Positions 27,301 to 30,000 of a stretch of DNA of 30,000 nt are shown here, piece after piece (the first letter of the stretch is position 1; each line of letters begins with the position of its first letter). A program made the position numbers and the translations under genes. Source of the DNA: Mesostigma viride (Eukaryota > Streptophyta > Mesostigmatophyceae > Mesostigmatales > Mesostigmataceae); assembly GCA_009746045.1 (NCBI GenBank), contig RPFO01000123.1, positions 1,250,410 through 1,280,409 of the forward strand, read 5' to 3'. The notes beneath the pieces were generated by a model. The model was not told the DNA's origin. It ran no database searches and worked only from the letters and a program-made list of their open reading frames with translations.

Positions 27301-29267
27301 AGTGACAGGATGAGAGCCATGGGTGAGAGGGTGAAAACTGATCCGGACGGGTCCTATTTGCATGGCGCGTTTGTGTCTAGTGCTTTCTCGAAATTCTATT
27401 AGCAGTGAAAAGCATCGGCACGCAGGCACAGGCATGCGCCCAGCAAGCCGCACGACATGCGCGAAGCGTTTGCCACCCCGCACCCCAAGAAACACCGCTG
27501 CAGTGGTGCCTGAGCGAGGGTCATGGGAGAGGAAGGGGCACGCTTCCCCTGTGGGCTGATCCAGCCCATCAAGCTACCCTCGCATCAGGCAAGACCATTG
27601 CCTGGGAACCACCAACCTCGGGCAAGTGCAGCATGGGTAGTGCTATATGACGCAATTCTTACCCATGCTGGCGAACCAGCAGCCGCACAGGCGCATAGCA
27701 AAATTGGTGTTATCAGACCTTTCGCGACACTCCCAGAGAAATCGCCCGAGAGCCCCCCCCCCCCCCCCCGCCCCCCACAACGTCGGCCACTGTAACCTTC
27801 CGGGGTTGAGGGGTCAGCCCCCGCCCTCTCCGCCCCCCCCCCCTTCCCCCCAACGGAGCTATTTATAACATCCGGAAACTCGGGAACAGCTTGGTGGTTC
27901 AAAGAAAAGTTGTCTCAATACTTAATAGACTTGAACTGTGATGTCTTGAGAAAGACCTGGGAGGGAAAACCTGGGCGGGAAAAAATGGGCGGCAAAGGTA
28001 ATGGGCCCCAGGGGGGGGGGGGGAGGGGGGGGGGTGGACCCCCACCCCCACCCACTCAAAAAACGTCGGGGGAGGGGGGTCCGAACCCCCCTTCCCCCCC
28101 CCCCCCCCCCCCCCGGGCCAATGGGAACCCCCCCGGGGTTTGGGCGATATCTGCGGGAGTGTCGCGAAGAGAGAACAAACGCTGCGTGCCCCCCTCCCCC
28201 CTCCGTAGGACAACATGCTGCAGGGCATGGCGCGTGCGGGATGCGCGCGGTGACTCACACTCTGCCAGGATCTTGGGGTCCCCTCCCAGGGGGAAGAACT
28301 CGAGCCCGTTCTCCGTCACAAAGTCCCTGTAGTTTGCATGGGACGCCAGCCGGACCCGGTGGCCATAATTCTGCACGCCGCGCGGGGAGTCAGTGTCGTA
28401 AGGCAGGTCGTGTCACAAAGTGCAAAGCAAGGGTCAGGAAAATACCAAGCACAGATGCAAGTGTTTGTTACAGGCATTTCTCACACGAGTGGGAAGGTCA
28501 AGTTGGCCAGACCCCAGCCATGGGAAACACTTCAGCACTAGCGCAATGGAGGGTAGGCGGCACCCCCGAGCGCCCACGCGCCACCAATGGCCGTCCACAG
28601 GGATACCCGTGCTGAGAGCATGCTCCTATTGGTCGCTTCTATGCCACCTGGTCCTGTTTCTTGCTGCCTTGGTCGTTCCATATTGTGATCAATGTGATGG
28701 CCATGTGCGTGCATGTACAAGTGCCGAGAGGTTGAGTTTGGCCGCGCTCCGAGAGCCAGAAACTTAGAATATTTTGCTGCAGGTCACACGGAGGTATGGT
28801 GGGAATGCTGTCCCCCATAAGGCACTGCCTGCCGTTCACACATGCCCATGGCAGTATCGCTGTGCAAGGCAGCCACTTGCCAGAGGGATGGAGGCAAGGG
28901 TCCAATGGATCCCAGTCCGACATGCACATGTGTAACCCACTCAAGGGATACCGTGGCCGTCTCCGTGCATAAACCCACATCTTATGTGCGCCTCGTCCAC
29001 CCATCTCACCTTGAGCCCGTTGCCGATGGCGATGAACGGCTGCACGTCCCCCCTCGTGCCCACGATGAGGATGACAATGTTTAGGGGAGGAACGGGCACC
29101 GACGGCACACCCTCCTCCTCCTCCTCGCGCACTGCCTCGTCCACCGTTGGGGCGTCCGCCCCCTCCTCCTGCGCCGCGTCCCCTTCCACTGTGTTGGCCT
29201 CCACCAGGAAGTTGATCGCCCCGTCGTCGCGCACGGACGCGTTGTAGATGGTGCGCATCGCCACCGC
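15081..29267 (-). CDS. UGT80: UGT80-type sterol 3-beta-glucosyltransferase with B-box and VPS13-like C-terminal extension (15 exons, N-terminus missing)
   Basis: The reconstructed exons on the minus strand are 29267-29010, 28370-28259, 27228-27055, 26562-26429, 25730-25547, 23150-23020, 22602-22500, 21580-21504, 20493-20296, 19031-18902, 18654-18488, 17737-17672, 16970-16866, 16156-15925 and 15406-15081. All 14 introns are GT-AG with matching phases. The total is 2,397 nt, 798 residues plus stop. Residues about 61-457 follow the plant and fungal sterol glucosyltransferase (family GT28) order: GTRGDVQPF (70-78), [34 protein letters not shown], then [14 protein letters not shown] (392-400) and PFFGDQPFW (414-422). 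The family transfers glucose from UDP-glucose to the 3-hydroxyl of sterols at membranes. Residues 493-532 form a B-box zinc finger. Residues 557-720 are Gly-rich repeats resembling VPS13/ATG2 C-terminal regions. The last 60 residues are Lys/Glu/Ala-rich and probably coiled coil. The first exon begins at an acceptor, so 5' exons lie beyond the window or are unrecognised. Confidence 0.92.
15925..16156 (-). CDS. Exon 14: linker and third Gly-rich repeat
   Basis: Acceptor TTCCGCAG|ATATCT and donor GGAGCAG|GTAGGC. The exon encodes [18 protein letters not shown], a polar linker, then [20 protein letters not shown] followed by GGKGFAKGA. It ends in phase 1. Confidence 0.9.
16866..16970 (-). CDS. Exon 13: second Gly-rich repeat
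   Basis: Acceptor CCTGCAG|GGAGGG and donor GACAAG|GTGAGT. The exon encodes [20 protein letters not shown] followed by [15 protein letters not shown], matching the GxxKGLxxLVxRPxxG pattern of VPS13/ATG2-like C-terminal regions. Confidence 0.88.
17672..17737 (-). CDS. Exon 12: first Gly-rich repeat
   Basis: Acceptor CCCTGCAG|GGTGCG and donor ATCGTG|GTGGGT. This 22-codon exon encodes [20 protein letters not shown] plus IV. Phase 0 on both sides joins it to exons 11 and 13. The short length makes it the least certain exon, but the product continues smoothly into GGMERGVGG. Confidence 0.8.
18488..18654 (-). CDS. Exon 11: B-box zinc finger
   Basis: Acceptor CTGCGCAG|GCTGCA and donor GTGCAG|GTGCGC. 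With exon 10 it gives the spacing C493-x2-C496-x12-C509-x2-C512-x4-C517-x2-C520-x4-H525-x6-H532, a B-box-type zinc-binding pattern with the usual [14 protein letters not shown] core. The finger is followed by [19 protein letters not shown]. Confidence 0.92.
18902..19031 (-). CDS. Exon 10: end of the transferase domain and first B-box cysteines
   Basis: Acceptor GCCCCAG|GTCAAG and donor GCAAG|GTAAGG. The exon encodes [18 protein letters not shown] and AFHKHLP, matching the end of sterol glucosyltransferases, where many plant enzymes stop soon after. Instead the frame continues into ICDTCPREQ, the first Cys pair (C493, C496) of the B-box. Confidence 0.92.
19090..19504. repeat. G-rich 15-bp minisatellite in intron 9
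   Basis: About 28 units of GGGGGGCAGGACAAG with a few variants (GAGAAG, AAGTGGGG, one shorter G-run, one extra C). The plus strand has runs of 4-6 G every 15 bases, so G-quadruplexes are possible in DNA; the transcript of the minus-strand gene carries the C-rich strand. Proline/leucine/cysteine-rich frames across it are artefacts. Confidence 0.97.
20038..20113. repeat. 21-bp tandem repeat in intron 9
   Basis: Three full units and one partial unit of GCATAAACCTTCCAAACTCGT with point differences, starting at 20038, 20059, 20080 and 20101. Because the unit is a multiple of three, the minus strand reads as a seven-residue repeat ([21 protein letters not shown]). It lies in an intron by the exon model. 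Confidence 0.88.
20161..20238 (-). repeat. Two extra copies of the exon 9 end and 5' splice site
   Basis: The true exon 9 end with donor (minus strand GCAGCAGCCAGAA|GTAAGG, at 20296) recurs as GCAGCAGCCAGAG|GTGAG at 20221-20238 and GCAGCATCCAGAG|GTGAG at 20161-20176. The two copies are exactly 60 bases apart. Reading on from exon 9 meets an in-frame stop near 20266, so use of these copies as donors would end the protein. Confidence 0.8.
20296..20493 (-). CDS. Exon 9: VHHGGAGTT and FFGDQPFW sugar-donor site
   Basis: Acceptor CACACAG|GTCCAC and donor CCAGAA|GTAAGG. The exon encodes the most diagnostic region: [38 protein letters not shown] and [10 protein letters not shown]. The His-Gly-rich loop and the Asp-Gln pair contact UDP-glucose in GT-B enzymes. 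Copies of both splice sites of this exon lie in the neighbouring introns (20566-20596 and 20161-20238). Confidence 0.97.
20566..20596 (-). repeat. Out-of-frame copy of the exon 9 acceptor and VHHGG start
   Basis: CAG|GTCCACCACGGTGGGC on the minus strand repeats the true exon 9 start CAG|GTCCACCACGGCGGC 98 bases upstream of it, with a substitution and one inserted base. Splicing here would shift the frame, so it is a decoy or an old local duplication. Confidence 0.8.
21348..21395. repeat. (AC)n dinucleotide repeat in intron 8
   Basis: About 23 uninterrupted AC units. Frames of His-Thr or Cys-Val across it are artefacts. Confidence 0.98.
21504..21580 (-). CDS. Exon 8: [14 protein letters not shown]
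   Basis: Acceptor CCCACCAG|TGGAGC and donor GGCGTG|GTATGT. The exon encodes [20 protein letters not shown] followed by LQCSGV. It corresponds to the family's NVPHDWLFPxC block and joins in frame to VHHGGAGTT of exon 9. Confidence 0.94.
22121..22180. repeat. 10-bp tandem repeat in intron 7
   Basis: Six units of TATCGTACTA with three point variants. One helical turn per unit; no function is evident. Confidence 0.93.
22500..22602 (-). CDS. Exon 7: [18 protein letters not shown]
   Basis: Acceptor CACGCAG|GTTGTG and donor GGTGCAG|GTGAGG. The exon encodes [20 protein letters not shown] and [13 protein letters not shown]. It matches the helix and strand of the family that follow the GFGSL motif. 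Confidence 0.94.
23020..23150 (-). CDS. Exon 6: [11 protein letters not shown] to PVYVGFGSL
   Basis: Acceptor GGCTGCAG|ACTGGG and donor AGCTTG|GTACGT. The exon encodes [19 protein letters not shown] and [11 protein letters not shown], the start of the C-terminal, UDP-sugar-binding domain. A 12-bp repeat cluster (23170-23242) lies just upstream of the acceptor. Confidence 0.95.
23170..23242. repeat. 12-bp repeat cluster upstream of the exon 6 acceptor
   Basis: Units of GTGGGCATGCAG and the related GTGGGCAGCAG recur about six times just upstream of the exon 6 acceptor (intron side). On the transcribed strand this gives CTGC/CCCAC-rich, pyrimidine-rich sequence, which could feed the polypyrimidine tract. 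Confidence 0.8.
23383..23470 (-). other. Conserved 3'-terminal motif of copy B
   Basis: CTCCTGTTGTGCACACACAC, then AAAGCACTTTGGTGCTCCGT and GACTCCCC, matches copy D (11935-11987) at nearly every position. The hairpin 3' arm (GGGAG in copy D) is replaced here by GACAAAATCAC, so the stem is lost or different. A short TTCATTAATCAATTAATTT tail follows. Confidence 0.8.
23786..24826 (-). CDS. LINE ORF1-like protein (coiled coil plus RNA-binding-type domain)
   Basis: This intact 346-residue frame starts [15 protein letters not shown]. Residues about 50-170 are Ala/Gln/Thr/Leu-rich with heptad spacing and few prolines, consistent with a trimerising coiled coil. Residues about 215-300 ([19 protein letters not shown] through [19 protein letters not shown]) resemble the RRM-like domain of L1 ORF1p. 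The block [20 protein letters not shown] and the basic end resemble its C-terminal domain. ORF1p binds the element's RNA as a chaperone; here the reverse transcriptase would have to come from elsewhere. An upstream frame ([16 protein letters not shown] to GLRLRQHG, about 24960-24820) abuts in another frame, so the original N-terminus may have been longer. Confidence 0.8.
   Translation of the reverse strand: MEWLLNASETYHRLCILSSYFQLSEHDRIAMLRNPATAPAATRAAPVCMDDIRAVLEEHVTWPLAEKLPLLTTTLNTVEARVSNAETKVATKLQPQLTPLQTAVQASDAHTALLSRLNQVKGKVGLLIQKLEAITAQTEALAAQVPEIAAQTASIAAQPTQQAAGGLTPHSYADLLRSATTSTTDAIATKLQELDAQRWEEEREATDRTRRQCRVVLRRFPQQPGETATSLEDELRSKLLTHLDPAGEVELPGHCLPHSRDKVAPPPVLLTFSSMEDKRLFLSRRKRLHDLTWTLDDDMTPAQQQQRRDLWPEYLRHKQDSKKPKFSGGRGPDDQPPDVEAPHRLD
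25547..25730 (-). CDS. Exon 5: [11 protein letters not shown] to [11 protein letters not shown]
   Basis: Acceptor GCTGCAG|GTGTCC and donor TTCAG|GTGGGC. The exon encodes [20 protein letters not shown] and ends with [13 protein letters not shown], before the inter-domain region. The 2.4-kb intron that follows is the longest in the gene because of the retroelement at 23383-25300. Confidence 0.95.
26429..26562 (-). CDS. Exon 4: HIHCAEKL to FFTMPWSPT
   Basis: Acceptor CACCCCAG|GCCACATC and donor CGG|GTGGGT. The exon encodes [20 protein letters not shown] followed by [14 protein letters not shown], which corresponds to the family's HVAEALxxPxHxFFTMPWTPT block. Confidence 0.95.
27055..27228 (-). 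CDS. Exon 3: [10 protein letters not shown] to IIANPPAYG
   Basis: Acceptor CACGCAG|ACATGG and donor TATG|GTGCGT. The exon encodes [20 protein letters not shown], a segment with [22 protein letters not shown], and ends in a split Gly codon. The blocks match the family in order and spacing. Confidence 0.95.
28000..28135. repeat. G- and C-homopolymer inverted repeat in intron 2
   Basis: ATGGGCCCC followed by a long G-run (27999-28040) faces a long C-run followed by CGGGCCAAT (28090-28125), giving a potential very GC-rich hairpin. More C-runs lie at 27757-27773 and 27831-27848. Such tracts are error-prone in sequencing, so lengths are uncertain. Confidence 0.75.
28259..28370 (-). CDS. Exon 2: GHRVRL...FFPLGGDPK block
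   Basis: Acceptor GTGCAG|AATTATGG and donor GAGT|GTGAGT. The exon encodes [17 protein letters not shown] and [16 protein letters not shown], strongly conserved in sterol glucosyltransferases. It ends in phase 1; the split codon restores Tyr before MVKNKG in exon 3. Confidence 0.95.
29010..29267 (-). CDS. Exon 1 of window: N-terminal linker and start of the donor-fold (GTRGDVQPF)
   Basis: A polypyrimidine tract and CAG precede 29267, and the donor AAG|GTGAG follows 29010. The exon encodes 86 residues: an opening [16 protein letters not shown] segment, an acidic Glu-rich linker, then [20 protein letters not shown], the start of the N-terminal Rossmann-like domain of GT28 enzymes. A methionine four codons in could be a start, but the good acceptor argues for upstream exons. 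Confidence 0.9.
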
Positions 29268-30000
29268 CTGGGGGGGGAGGGGAGGGGGGGCACATGAGGT
29301 CAGCCACACGACAGCGGACAGTATTAGAATATAGAGAAGCCAGCAGAGGCGGACATTATCTCCACCATGCAGGAAAGTTCTTCTCTGCCATCAACAGAGC
29401 ATGGCAAGATGCCCTGGCAGGGCAAGCCTGTCCAAGGAGGTGATGCCGGCACGACACATGTGGTGTGTTTTTTATGGAAGGGGACGACAGCCGGCATGGT
29501 GAGGCATGCTAGCCAGCAGTAGAACGCTGCAATGAGTAGAGTGAACTCAGCACAGCAGCTGCCTCAGCGATAGGCGAAGCTGCCCGCATGTCAGCAAGTG
29601 ACGCTAGTGCCAGCCGCCAGTAGGATGCCACATCGGGGACTTGGCCAATGCAGTGTAGTGTGTCAACGCAAATGGTTACGTCACAGCTAGTAGGCAGGTG
29701 GCGAATGCTGTGCTGTCTCGATGGGCCAGTGCTCTGGGGTGCAAGGGGGCAGTGAGAATGGGGAAGGGGGGGCTTAGTGGAGGTCGGAGCAGGCAAGAGA
29801 GGGAGCAGGCCTTGGGTGGTAATCGTTACACTTACGCCAAGTGGGAGGGAAGGCCGGGCAAGAGCGAACAACAGTGGTTGCTTGCTGTTCCTATCACAAC
29901 TTAGCGAGCCGTCCTTATGGCTGTCGAATCCAATACTGGGCCAGTTGCTACAGTGTACTTTCGCTCAGGTATGATATTGGCAAACACGTCCATGGAAAAC
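29268..30000 (-). other. Intron or 5' region upstream of the first visible exon
   Basis: The sequence ends at the polypyrimidine-CAG acceptor of exon 1. I find no exon with recognisable sterol glucosyltransferase sequence in it. The longest minus-strand frame (29509-29871) shows no known domain. It is probably an intron with further 5' exons beyond the window. Confidence 0.5.

Noticed and set aside
29509-29871. An upstream exon of the glucosyltransferase on the minus strand
   Set aside because: There is no similarity to the family's N-terminal region and no splice pair that I can join in phase to exon 1.

Overview
This window is nuclear DNA of an intron-rich, GC-rich eukaryote. A green alga is the best guess, because the one real host gene is plant-type and the retroelement proteins resemble those of algal LINEs. 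I cannot name a species. Almost all long open frames are shadows of repeats or of spliced exons.

Layout. 1-7606: a (GAT)n array with about 2,478 perfect units, running off the left edge, then a short degraded ATT-rich border. 7607-11165: a graveyard of small mobile elements. It holds a 466-bp element with perfect 35-bp terminal inverted repeats, a 491-bp foldback element with partial relatives at 9003 and 9388, and a decayed LINE ORF2 C-terminal fragment. 11166-14268: a relict retroelement with an ORF1-like pseudogene and no ORF2, ending in a 319-bp (AATG)n tail. Two younger LINE 3' fragments are nested in it, each bounded by a target-site duplication.

15081-29267 (minus strand): one large gene, reconstructed here as 15 exons whose 14 introns are all GT-AG and phase-consistent (2,397 nt; 798 residues plus stop; N-terminus missing). 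It encodes a UGT80-type sterol 3-beta-glucosyltransferase, followed by a B-box zinc finger that straddles an exon junction, then a glycine-rich repeated tail resembling VPS13/ATG2 C-terminal regions, then a charged coiled-coil end. A plausible reading is a lipid glycosyltransferase with its own membrane-targeting and protein-interaction modules.

The introns hold much of the rest. Intron 5 carries a complete 1.9-kb ORF1-only retroelement (23383-25300, 12-bp target-site duplication). It is the same kind of element as the relict at 11166-14268. Intron 9 has a G-rich minisatellite with higher-order structure, a 21-bp tandem repeat and copies of the exon 9 donor. Intron 8 has a copy of the exon 9 acceptor and an (AC)n run. 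Intron 2 has long G/C homopolymers.

The most interesting system is a non-autonomous, ORF1-only LINE family (analogous to mammalian HAL1) together with LINE fragments that share a 3'-terminal motif. In three copies the motif forms a small hairpin with compensating base changes, followed by a different simple-repeat tail each time ((TTAA)n, (AATTT)n, (AATG)n). This offers a route by which retrotransposon tails seed microsatellites in this genome.
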